Positions 1 to 5,472 of a DNA stretch of 5,472 bases are shown in pieces. Position numbers and translations under genes: made by a program. The stretch is from the NCBI GenBank assembly GCA_937921835.1, contig CAKZVG010000625.1, positions 1-5,472 on the forward strand. Direction: 5' to 3'. The notes under the pieces are model-generated. The model was not told where the DNA came from, searched no databases, and was given only the letters and a program-made list of their open reading frames with translations. Position 1 is the first letter of the stretch; the number at the start of each line of letters is the position of its first letter. This DNA is from an uncultured Bryobacteraceae bacterium (GTDB taxonomy: Bacteria > Acidobacteriota > Terriglobia > Bryobacterales > Bryobacteraceae).

Positions 1-749
1 TTGGCCGCTTCGATGTCGGGGGCGAGCAGGATGTCGGTGTTCTCCACCAGCGGCGTGCTGACGCCCTTGCGGTCGGCCGCGAACTTGCTGAGCGGCACAT
101 CGAGCGCGATCGGACCTTCGACGTAAGCGCCCGTGATCTGCCCGCGCCGGTTCATCATGCTCAGACCGGCCGCGTCCACGGTGGCCGGCATGTCCGGGTT
201 GACGAACTCCAGCGCGCACAGCGCGGCCAGGTTCGGCTGCTCGATGCCGATGGCGTGCGCGACATCGATCATGTTGCGGCAGATGTCGGCCTTCTGCTCG
301 AGCGTGGGCGCGATGTTGATGGCCGCGTCGCCCATGAGCATGCAGCGCTGCATGCCCGGCACCTGGAACACGATCACCTGGCTGAGCAGGCGCTTGCCGC
401 GCAGCCCCTGCTCCTTGTCGAGCACCGCGCGAATCAGCGTGGCGGTGCCGATCTTGCCCTTCATGAGCAGGTCGGCCTTGCCGTCCCGGACCATCCCGAT
501 GGCCTTGCGCGCCGCCGCCGCGTCGTCGGGCTCGTGGACGATCCGCTCTTCGGGAATGTAGAAGCCCGCCCGGCCGGCCATGCCGCGGATTTTCTCCGCG
601 TTGCCCACATAGGTGGCCTCGGCCAGGCTCATCTCGCCGGCCTGCTTCATGGCCTCGATGACGTCGGGGTCCTGCGCGGCGGCGACCGCGATGCGCATGG
701 GCCCGCGGGTGCGGGCCAGCGCCACGATTTCATCCAGCGTCAACGGCAT
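1..749 (-). CDS. ptb: Phosphate butyryltransferase-type acyltransferase (partial, C-terminus beyond left edge)
   Basis: This gene probably exchanges CoA for phosphate on a short- or branched-chain acyl-CoA (butyryl-CoA + Pi to butyryl phosphate + CoA) in the cytoplasm. That is the role of the PTA_PTB family. The 249 visible codons start MPLTLDEIVALARTRG. They show the family's conserved blocks: MKGKIGTATLIRAVL (96-110), GDAAINIAPTLEQKADI (140-156), EFVNPDMPATVDAA (181-194), RGQITGAYVEGPIALD (202-217) and NTDILLAPDIEAA at the edge. The 'DAAINIAP' and 'GQITGxxxxGPxAxD' blocks are more typical of Ptb than of acetyl-specific Pta. Family members are about 300 residues long, so roughly 50 are missing. 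The ATG is chosen because it lies 8 nt after an AGGG that overlaps the upstream stop codon. It follows the LeuA-like gene by 10 bases, so the two form an operon. Exact acyl preference cannot be read from the sequence; branched-chain acyl-CoAs are possible. Confidence 0.9.
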   Translation of the reverse strand, partial: MPLTLDEIVALARTRGPMRIAVAAAQDPDVIEAMKQAGEMSLAEATYVGNAEKIRGMAGRAGFYIPEERIVHEPDDAAAARKAIGMVRDGKADLLMKGKIGTATLIRAVLDKEQGLRGKRLLSQVIVFQVPGMQRCMLMGDAAINIAPTLEQKADICRNMIDVAHAIGIEQPNLAALCALEFVNPDMPATVDAAGLSMMNRRGQITGAYVEGPIALDVPLSKFAADRKGVSTPLVENTDILLAPDIEAA

Positions 750-757
750 GCGCGCTG

Positions 758-761
758 CCCT
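758..761 (-). promoter_or_regulatory. Ribosome binding site of ptb overlapping the upstream stop codon
   Basis: On the minus strand, AGGG begins inside the TAG stop codon (760-762) of the preceding gene and sits 8 nt before the ATG at 749-747. This arrangement is typical of translational coupling and supports this ATG as the start. There is no room for a separate promoter between the two genes. Confidence 0.6.
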
Positions 762-1983
762 AGGCGGCGTCCAGCACCGCGCTTGCGATCTGGTCGAACT
801 CGGCGTCGGTGAGCAGCCGCTTGTTTTCGATCGAGAACTGCTTGACGCGCGACAGGATCTCGTTGGCCTGTTCCGGCGTGGCGGTGCGCTGGCGCCGTTC
901 GAGATGCTCCTCGATGTTGGCCAGCCCGCTGCCCTTGCCGAGCGCGATGTCCACCCCGGGACGCCCCACCAGTTCGGGCTTGAAGGGGATGTACTCGAGC
1001 GGCTCCACCACCCGGCAGCGGCGGTGGAACATGGTCACGATGCCGGACTCGATGCGGTAGAGCCAGTCGCCGACGATGGGCCGGTTGGGCGGCGCCTGCA
1101 CGCCGGCCAGTTCCTGCACCAGCTTCGACAGCTCGTAGAACTTCTCGGTCCGGATGCCGGTCTCGACGCCGTAAAGGCACTTCAGCGCCATGACCGTATC
1201 CTCCAGTGGCACGTTGCCGGCGCGTTCGCCCGTCCCGGTCACCGTGACGTGCGCCACCTCGGCGCCCGCCGCCAGGGCGGCGATGGTGTTGGCGACGCCG
1301 ATGCCGAAGTCCTCGTGGCAATGGATCTCAAGCGGCTGTTTGAAGCGCGCCTTGTAGCGCTTGACGAACATCGAGATGGCCTGCGGCGTGCAGCCGCCGA
1401 AGGAGTCGGCGATGGTCATCGCGTCCATATGGCCTTCGGTTGCCACCTTCTCGATAAGGTCGAGCAGAACCTCGGGCTCGCTGCGGGTCGAGTCGATGGT
1501 GAAAAAGACCGTGTAAAGACCGGCTTCCTTGGCCGCCAACGTCGTATCGATGGAGGATTTCACCGCCCAGTCCATCGACTTGCCGTAGGCGTTGCGGATG
1601 ATGTGCTCGCTCGACGGAATCTCGGTGATGATGCCGTGGACGCCGCAGGACTTCGCCAACTCGACATCGGCCGGCATGCAGCGCGCGAACGAGAAGATCT
1701 CGGACTCGAGGCCCAGCGCGACGATTTCACGAATCGCGGCTTCGTCCTCGGCCGAAACGGCCGGCATACCGGCCTCGATGCGGTGCACGCCGGCCTCGGC
1801 CAGCTTCCTGGCGATGGCGACCTTTTCCTGCCGACGGAACACGATGCCGGTCTGCTGTTCGCCGTCGCGCAGCGTGACGTCGTGTATCCGGATGCGGGCG
1901 GGAAAGTTGAACGAGGCGCGGACCTCCGGCTCCCAATTCCAAGGGCTGGTGAACCACTGCCCGGTCTTCCACGGCTGACTCAT
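760..1983 (-). CDS. DRE-TIM metallolyase, LeuA/NifV/HMGL-like acyl-CoA enzyme (substrate unassigned)
   Basis: This is a complete 407-residue cytoplasmic enzyme of the 2-isopropylmalate/homocitrate/citramalate synthase group. That group uses a divalent metal to condense an acyl-CoA with a 2-oxo acid, or does the reverse. The TIM barrel opens with HDVTLRDGEQQTG (34-46), holding the catalytic Arg39 and metal ligand Asp40. His221 and His223 lie in HCHEDFGIGVANTIAALAAG, and Asn257 lies in GTGERAGN (250-257). All expected metal ligands are therefore present. After the barrel come FYELSKLVQELAG (282-294), a NRPIVGD segment (300-306) and LGKGSGL (348-354), resembling the post-barrel subdomains of LeuA and NifV. 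The roughly 110-residue leucine-binding regulatory domain of full-length LeuA (about 510-520 residues) is missing, so leucine feedback is not expected. The ATG at 1983 is preceded by AAGGAGG at 8 nt; in-frame upstream extension to 2145 reads through GC-rich, low-complexity sequence and is rejected. Candidates include isopropylmalate, homocitrate, citramalate or Re-citrate synthase, or a lyase. I cannot choose among them. Confidence 0.88.
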   Translation of the reverse strand: MSQPWKTGQWFTSPWNWEPEVRASFNFPARIRIHDVTLRDGEQQTGIVFRRQEKVAIARKLAEAGVHRIEAGMPAVSAEDEAAIREIVALGLESEIFSFARCMPADVELAKSCGVHGIITEIPSSEHIIRNAYGKSMDWAVKSSIDTTLAAKEAGLYTVFFTIDSTRSEPEVLLDLIEKVATEGHMDAMTIADSFGGCTPQAISMFVKRYKARFKQPLEIHCHEDFGIGVANTIAALAAGAEVAHVTVTGTGERAGNVPLEDTVMALKCLYGVETGIRTEKFYELSKLVQELAGVQAPPNRPIVGDWLYRIESGIVTMFHRRCRVVEPLEYIPFKPELVGRPGVDIALGKGSGLANIEEHLERRQRTATPEQANEILSRVKQFSIENKRLLTDAEFDQIASAVLDAA

Positions 1984-1991
1984 GAACGCGG

Positions 1992-1998
1992 CCTCCTT
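1992..1998 (-). promoter_or_regulatory. Shine-Dalgarno of the LeuA-like gene (decides the start)
   Basis: The minus strand reads AAGGAGG, a near-perfect anti-16S match, 8 nt before the ATG at 1983-1981. This fixes the start, giving the 407-residue protein rather than the 461-residue upstream extension. Confidence 0.85.
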
Positions 1999-2013
1999 GT
2001 TGCCGAATCCGCC

Positions 2014-2019
2014 ATTATA
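2014..2019 (-). promoter_or_regulatory. Candidate -10 element for the LeuA-like/ptb operon
   Basis: The minus strand carries an exact TATAAT 30 bases upstream of the ATG. Transcription would begin near 2007, leaving a short leader of about 23 nt that includes the Shine-Dalgarno. The site stands out in otherwise very GC-rich sequence. No good -35 is visible: the hexamer at the right distance reads about GGAGCC. The promoter may therefore need an activator or may be a chance match. Confidence 0.45.
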
Positions 2020-2159
2020 GACGATCCGCCGCGGGGGGCTCCGCGAGAAGGGATCGGCGGGCCACCGGCGCCCCATCGCGCCCGGGCCGGTTGACGGTCC
2101 CGCCGCCGTGGCGCGCGAGGCCGACGGTCTCAGGCGCGGCGGCAAGCAGCAGCGAAGGA

Positions 2160-2177
2160 GATGAAAAACCCTTCATC
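2160..2177. repeat. Inverted repeat upstream of the receptor promoter
   Basis: GATGAA (2160-2165) and TTCATC (2172-2177) form a perfect 6-bp inverted repeat around a 6-nt centre, 9 bases upstream of the candidate -35. A second, overlapping possibility pairs CCCTT (2169-2173) with AAGGG (2181-2185). The position would suit a regulator binding between the divergent promoters, but repeats this short also arise by chance. Confidence 0.3.
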
Positions 2178-2186
2178 GCAAAGGGC

Positions 2187-2214
2187 TTGCGTCTCTGAAA
2201 TCGTGTGCTACAAT
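2187..2214 (+). promoter_or_regulatory. Candidate sigma-70 promoter (extended -10) of the receptor gene
   Basis: TTGCGT (2187-2192) is followed after 16 nt by TACAAT (2209-2214). The TACAAT is preceded by TG plus one base (2206-2208), which makes an extended -10. It lies in the most AT-rich part of the intergenic region and points toward the receptor gene. The predicted start of transcription is near 2221, leaving a leader of about 330 nt. A TATAAA at 2227-2232 is an alternative -10 but lacks a -35 at a suitable distance. Confidence 0.45.
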
Positions 2215-2218
2215 TCCT

Positions 2219-2241
2219 AACACAAGTATAAAGAACGTGTT
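2219..2241. repeat. Small inverted repeat at the predicted transcription start
   Basis: AACAC (2219-2223) and GTGTT (2237-2241) flank an AT-rich 13-nt centre immediately downstream of the candidate -10. It could be an operator half-site pair or the first hairpin of the transcript. With only five paired bases the support is weak. Confidence 0.22.
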
Positions 2242-2259
2242 GAGTGTTTGGGGAAAGGG

Positions 2260-2379
2260 CCGCGGCGGCTGGCAAGCTTCGCGCTTCGTTTGATGCCGCG
2301 GGTTGGAAGTGTTACTCCCGGCCGCCCGGTCGTGGCTCCGTCGCGCCACTCCAACTCGGGAGTCTCCCCGGACTCTCGA
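2260..2379 (+). other. Potentially structured leader of the receptor mRNA
   Basis: Several pairings are possible in the presumed transcript. CCGCGGC (2260-2266) pairs perfectly with GCCGCGG (2295-2301). ACTCCCG (2314-2320) pairs perfectly with CGGGAGT (2357-2363). The latter strand can instead join a local 9-bp hairpin, 2356-2364 with 2371-2379 (one G-U pair, 6-nt loop), so the two folds exclude each other. TTGGAAGTG (2303-2311) can also pair with CACTCCAA (2347-2354) with one bulge, interleaving with the second pairing. No T-tract follows, so this is not an intrinsic terminator. I recognise no known riboswitch family. GC-rich sequence folds easily, so function is uncertain. Confidence 0.3.
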
Positions 2380-2388
2380 CGCCAGTCA

Positions 2389-2537
2389 GAACCCAATGAT
2401 TCGCGAAGGATGTAGGCGTTTTGGAAGCCAGCGATCCGAGACGCGCTGGACCGCGTCCGTTCGAGCCCACCGGCAAGTCAAACGTCGAAGGATCCCCTTC
2501 CTGATCTGCCTCCGTTTTGAACCCAATTCGGAAAGGA
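2389..2537 (+). repeat. Imperfect direct repeat in the receptor leader (2389-2410 and 2519-2537)
   Basis: Both copies begin GAACCCAAT. The first (2389-2410) then has three extra bases (GAT), TCG, two substitutions and AAGGA. The second (2519-2537) continues TCG, two bases and AAGGA directly. In total, 17 of 19 aligned bases match, with a single 3-nt gap. The second copy ends in the purine-rich stretch just upstream of the receptor start codon; the first copy ends in AAGGATG. The two copies start 130 bases apart. Confidence 0.5.
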
Positions 2538-2544
2538 CAGAGAG
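2532..2544 (+). promoter_or_regulatory. Ribosome-binding region of the receptor gene
   Basis: Two purine-rich candidates precede the ATG at 2550: AAAGGA (2532-2537, 12-nt spacing, rather long) and AGAGAG (2539-2544, 5-nt spacing, weak match). Neither is ideal. The start itself is fixed by the signal peptide that follows immediately. Confidence 0.45.
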
Positions 2545-2549
2545 ACTTG

Positions 2550-5472
2550 ATGAAATCCGCAACTACTTGCTTCCTGCTTTTGCTGCTCCTGCTTGCGGGA
2601 TCGGCTAATCTACCGGCGCAAGAGACCACCGGCGCCATCACCGGCACGGTCATGGACGCTTCCGGCGGCGCGGTGCCGGGCGCGAAGGTCGAGGTGGCGG
2701 GTCCGAACTTCAGCCGGACCACGGCCACCGACACGCTCGGACAGTATACCTTCCAGACGGTGCCTCCCGGAACCTACGAACTGACGGTTTCGGCATCCGG
2801 CTTCCGCATCTTGAAGAAGCCCGGGATCGTGGTCCAGGTCGGCAGGACTTATAAGATCGACATCCCCATGGAGGTGGGCCAGATCACGGAAAGCGTGGTG
2901 GTGACGGGCGAGTCGGTGATCGTGGATACCACGCAGACGACGATCGCCACCAACGTGTCGGCCGCCTTCTTCGAGCGGCTGCCGAAGGGGCGGGATTTCT
3001 ACTCCCTGATCGCGCTGGCGCCGGGCGCGCGCAACGAGGTTCGCGGCGGCGGCTTCCAGATCGACGGCGCCAGCCCGGCCGAGAACATCTACACCATCGA
3101 CGGCATGGACGTCACGAACCTCCAGACCGGCGCTCTGCCGCGCCAGGCCCGGGTTCCCACCGAGTTCATTCAGGAGATGCAGATCAAGTCGAGCGGCTTC
3201 GAGGCGCAGTACGGCGGCGCGATGGGCGGCGTGGTGAACGTCATTACCCGCAGCGGCGGCAACGAATTTCATGGCCACGCCGGCCTCTACTGGGAGCTGG
3301 ATGGGGCCAACGCCGGTCCGCGGCCAACTCTGCGGCTTAACCCGCTCAACGACAACGTGGGCGACTACTTCCATAACTCGCGGGACGGCTACCGCATGCT
3401 CAATCCCACCTTCTCGCTGGCCGGACCGGTGATCAAGGACCGGCTGTGGTTCTTCTCCGGTTACGATCCGCAACGGTTCAAATACAACCGCACCGTCACC
3501 TTCCTGCGCAACAACCAGACCAGCGAGTTCGAGTCCAGGGTCTACCGCGACTACATCACCGGGAAGCTCGACGCGGCCCCGACCGGCCGGCTACGCCTCT
3601 ACAGCGGGTACCTGTACACCCCCACGAAGCAGCGCGGCAGACTGCCCTCGCGGCAGGGGACCGACGCCCCCACCGCGCCCTGGTCGCAGCTTGGCGAGCG
3701 GGCTCCCTCCTACTCGATCACCTTCGGCGGCGACTACAACGCCACCTCGAAGTTACTGTTCAGCGTGCGCGGCGGATACAACTGGCGCAATATCACCAAC
3801 TACGGCACCCCCGCCACGCCCTACCTCCTGTACCTCGCCTCCAGCCTGGCCATACCAGGGGTGCCGGACCGTTTCCGGGCCCCCTCGGGCGCTTTCACCG
3901 CCAACAACCGCACCTGGATCTTCGACGTGCAGGACCGCTTCCGCACCAACGCTGACGTCTCCTATATCTTTAATGCGGCCGGGCAACACAGCTTCAAGGC
4001 CGGCTGGGAGATCAACCGGCTGCACAACTCCCCGAACGGCAACACCTGGCCATATGGATACTTCCGGGTGGGTTGGAACCAGACCTACCGCGCCATCACC
4101 AAGGCCCCCCAGACGCTGCGCGGCCAGTACGGCTATATTATGTACCGCTATTACGCCGTCACCGGCGACGCGTCCAGTTCCAACCAGAGCCTGTTCTTCC
4201 AGGACACATGGCGGCCAACCAAGAAGCTCAGTCTGAACCTCGGGCTGCGGACCGAACGCGAGTACCTGCCAGCCTTCCGGTTGCCGGAGGGCGTCACCGG
4301 GAATCCCATCGAGTTCGGTTTCGGCGAGAAGCTGGCTCCCCGCCTGGGCGCCGCCTACGACGTGAAGGGCGACGGCAAGTGGAAGATCTATGGCGCCTTC
4401 GGGCTGTTCTACGACATGATGAAGTACGAACTGCCGCGCGGGAGCTTCAACGGCGACGCCTGGAAGGATTACGTCTACCCGCTCGACGATCCCGACCTGA
4501 GCAAGATCTCCCTCATCGGCCAGCCCACCCTGGCCGGAAACGCTCCCGTTCCGGGGATGCCCGCGCCCTGGGAGATCGTCGACTGGCGCATCCCGTCCAA
4601 CCCGGGTGAGGGCATCGACAAGGACCTGAAGCCGATGCGCCGCCGCGTGTGGGATGTCGGCGCCGAGCACGCGCTGACCAGCGACATCGCGCTGCACCTG
4701 CGCTACACGCACAACTCGCTCGACCGCGCGATCGAGGACGTGGGCGTTCTTCAGGCCGACGGAGAGCACTACTATATCGCCAACCCCGGCTTCGGCCTGA
4801 CGGTCGACCCCAAGACCTGGGAACCGGGTTTTCCGCCGACCCCCAAGGCCCGCCGCGACTACGACGCCGTGGAGTTCCGCGTCGAAAAGCGATTCTCGCG
4901 CAGCTTCCAGTTCCAGGCCAGTTACACGTGGAGCCGGCTGTGGGGCAATTACGGCGGACTCGCCAGCTCGGACGAAAACGCGCGCTTCAGCCCCAACGTC
5001 AACCGTTACTTCGACCTGCCCTTCATGAGCTGGGACAAGAACGGCAAGGAGGTCCTGGGGCTGCTGGCCACCGACCGGCCGCACACGTTTAAGTTCTTCG
5101 GGACTTACTCCTGGAACAACAAACTTGGGTCCACGAACTTCGCTCCGGTATTCTATGCCCAAAGCGGCACGCCCCTCACCACGGAAGTGTTCATGGTGTC
5201 GAGCGTGCCCATTTTCGTGAACGGGCGCGGCGACCTGGGCCGGACTCCGGTCCTTTCCCAGACCGATCTCCAACTCGCCCACGACTTCAAGGGGCTGGCG
5301 GGCGAACGGCTCCGGGTGCGGTTGGAGACCAACTTCACTAACCTGTTCAACCACGCCACGGCGACCAATTACTATGTCCGCTATTCGCACGCCAACGACG
5401 GGCAGGTGCAGTTCGCCCGCGAGGTGGACTTTTTCAAGGGCTTCGATTACATCAAGCTGATGCGGGACCAGA
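2550..5472 (+). CDS. Oar-like TonB-dependent receptor with carboxypeptidase-regulatory-like domain (partial, runs off right edge)
   Basis: This is an outer-membrane beta-barrel protein, probably a TonB-gated importer of a large or complex ligand such as an oligosaccharide, peptide or metal complex. The ligand cannot be told from sequence. Residues 1-23 form a signal peptide (a run of seven leucines at 9-15, likely cleavage after LPA23). Residues about 26-110 are a beta-sandwich carboxypeptidase-regulatory-like domain (TGAITGTVMDASGGAVPGA, then PPGTYELTV). The segment ITESVVVTGE (112-121) leads into the plug, about 125-240, with LPKGRDF, IDGMDV (183-188) and GGVVNVITRSGGNEFHG (226-242). The rest to residue 974 is barrel, rich in alternating aromatic residues. 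Blocks include FSLAGPVIKDRLWFF, LFFQDTWRPTKKLSLNLGLRTE, APRLGAAYD and ETNFTNLFNHA, all usual for this family. Members are about 1,000-1,200 residues, so only the C-terminus is missing. The frame is open throughout, with no frameshift or stop codon. It stands alone on this strand and is not functionally linked to the divergent operon in any obvious way. I saw no clear separate TonB box. Confidence 0.9.
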   Translation, partial: MKSATTCFLLLLLLLAGSANLPAQETTGAITGTVMDASGGAVPGAKVEVAGPNFSRTTATDTLGQYTFQTVPPGTYELTVSASGFRILKKPGIVVQVGRTYKIDIPMEVGQITESVVVTGESVIVDTTQTTIATNVSAAFFERLPKGRDFYSLIALAPGARNEVRGGGFQIDGASPAENIYTIDGMDVTNLQTGALPRQARVPTEFIQEMQIKSSGFEAQYGGAMGGVVNVITRSGGNEFHGHAGLYWELDGANAGPRPTLRLNPLNDNVGDYFHNSRDGYRMLNPTFSLAGPVIKDRLWFFSGYDPQRFKYNRTVTFLRNNQTSEFESRVYRDYITGKLDAAPTGRLRLYSGYLYTPTKQRGRLPSRQGTDAPTAPWSQLGERAPSYSITFGGDYNATSKLLFSVRGGYNWRNITNYGTPATPYLLYLASSLAIPGVPDRFRAPSGAFTANNRTWIFDVQDRFRTNADVSYIFNAAGQHSFKAGWEINRLHNSPNGNTWPYGYFRVGWNQTYRAITKAPQTLRGQYGYIMYRYYAVTGDASSSNQSLFFQDTWRPTKKLSLNLGLRTEREYLPAFRLPEGVTGNPIEFGFGEKLAPRLGAAYDVKGDGKWKIYGAFGLFYDMMKYELPRGSFNGDAWKDYVYPLDDPDLSKISLIGQPTLAGNAPVPGMPAPWEIVDWRIPSNPGEGIDKDLKPMRRRVWDVGAEHALTSDIALHLRYTHNSLDRAIEDVGVLQADGEHYYIANPGFGLTVDPKTWEPGFPPTPKARRDYDAVEFRVEKRFSRSFQFQASYTWSRLWGNYGGLASSDENARFSPNVNRYFDLPFMSWDKNGKEVLGLLATDRPHTFKFFGTYSWNNKLGSTNFAPVFYAQSGTPLTTEVFMVSSVPIFVNGRGDLGRTPVLSQTDLQLAHDFKGLAGERLRVRLETNFTNLFNHATATNYYVRYSHANDGQVQFAREVDFFKGFDYIKLMRDQ

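Larger units (their letters stand above)
1984..2549. other. Divergent intergenic region (566 bp)
   Basis: No convincing coding sequence lies here. Positions 1984-2020 hold the ribosome site and candidate -10 of the minus-strand operon. From about 2030 to 2150 there is only very GC-rich sequence with no recognisable signal. Positions 2160-2241 are richer in A and T and contain two small inverted repeats and the candidate plus-strand promoter. Positions 2242-2549 form the presumed leader of the receptor gene, with several potential stem-loops and an imperfect direct repeat. No tRNA, known riboswitch consensus or intrinsic terminator with a T-tract was found. Confidence 0.7.

Noticed and set aside
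613..2094. Open reading frame of 493 codons on the plus strand
   Set aside because: It lies antisense to the LeuA-like and ptb genes, which have clear family motifs. Its product is rich in Arg, Gly, Asp and His with no recognisable domain. Long open antisense frames are expected from strong GC bias at codon third positions.
1984..2145. N-terminal extension of the LeuA-like protein by 54 residues
   Set aside because: The extension is rich in Pro, Arg, Ser and Gly and would read through the candidate TATAAT and the AAGGAGG ribosome site. The internal ATG at 1983 is far better supported.
2161..2220. 19-codon leader peptide starting MKNPSSQ on the plus strand
   Set aside because: The purine stretch GAAGGAG abuts the ATG with no spacing, and the frame overlaps the candidate -35/-10. 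It would therefore not be in the transcript if that promoter is right.
2455..2475. tRNA-like T-loop (TTCGAGC)
   Set aside because: The flanking bases do not form a 5-bp T stem, and no acceptor, D or anticodon arm can be arranged around it.
2487..2500. GAAGG/CCTTC hairpin as a terminator
   Set aside because: The 5-bp stem with a 4-nt loop has no T-tract after it and lies just upstream of the receptor gene, where a terminator would make little sense without an antitermination partner.
2303..2608. 101-codon plus-strand frame overlapping the receptor start
   Set aside because: It begins with TTG, has no ribosome site I can see, has an Arg-rich product with no domain, and runs in another frame into the signal-peptide region of the receptor.
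3753..5390. Open reading frame of 545 codons on the minus strand
   Set aside because: It is entirely antisense to the receptor gene, whose barrel motifs continue throughout. The valine-, glycine- and alanine-rich product looks like a compositional shadow, with no domain or good ribosome site seen.

Overview
The window comes from a GC-rich bacterium, most likely a member of the Acidobacteriota. The main reason is the large plus-strand gene. It encodes an Oar-like TonB-dependent outer-membrane receptor with an N-terminal carboxypeptidase-regulatory-like domain, a family greatly expanded in that phylum. The signal peptide and barrel show that the cell has an outer membrane. The phylum call is inferred from protein style only; no ribosomal or other marker gene is present.

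Layout: two genes lie on the minus strand in the left 2 kb, and one large gene lies on the plus strand from 2550 to the right edge. A 566-bp divergent intergenic region separates them. Reading the minus strand in transcription order, a possible TATAAT promoter and a near-ideal Shine-Dalgarno lead into a complete 407-residue DRE-TIM metallolyase (LeuA/NifV/HMGL-like acyl-CoA condensing or cleaving enzyme). After a gap of only 10 bases comes a phosphate butyryltransferase-type gene (ptb), cut off by the left edge after 249 codons. The two are almost certainly co-transcribed and suggest an acyl-CoA pathway: a carbon-carbon bond-forming or -breaking step paired with CoA-to-phosphate exchange. An acyl (butyrate) kinase would be expected just beyond the left edge.

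The intergenic region holds a candidate extended -10 promoter for the receptor gene at about 2187-2214. This implies an untranslated leader of about 330 nt with several possible stem-loops, some mutually exclusive, and an imperfect direct repeat whose second copy carries ribosome-binding-like sequence. I recognise no known riboswitch, tRNA or small RNA there.

The receptor gene reads without interruption for 974 codons and runs off the right edge before its C-terminal barrel strand. I saw no mobile element, CRISPR array or phage gene. The least ordinary points are the pairing of a LeuA-like enzyme of uncertain substrate with Ptb, and the long potentially structured leader of the receptor gene.
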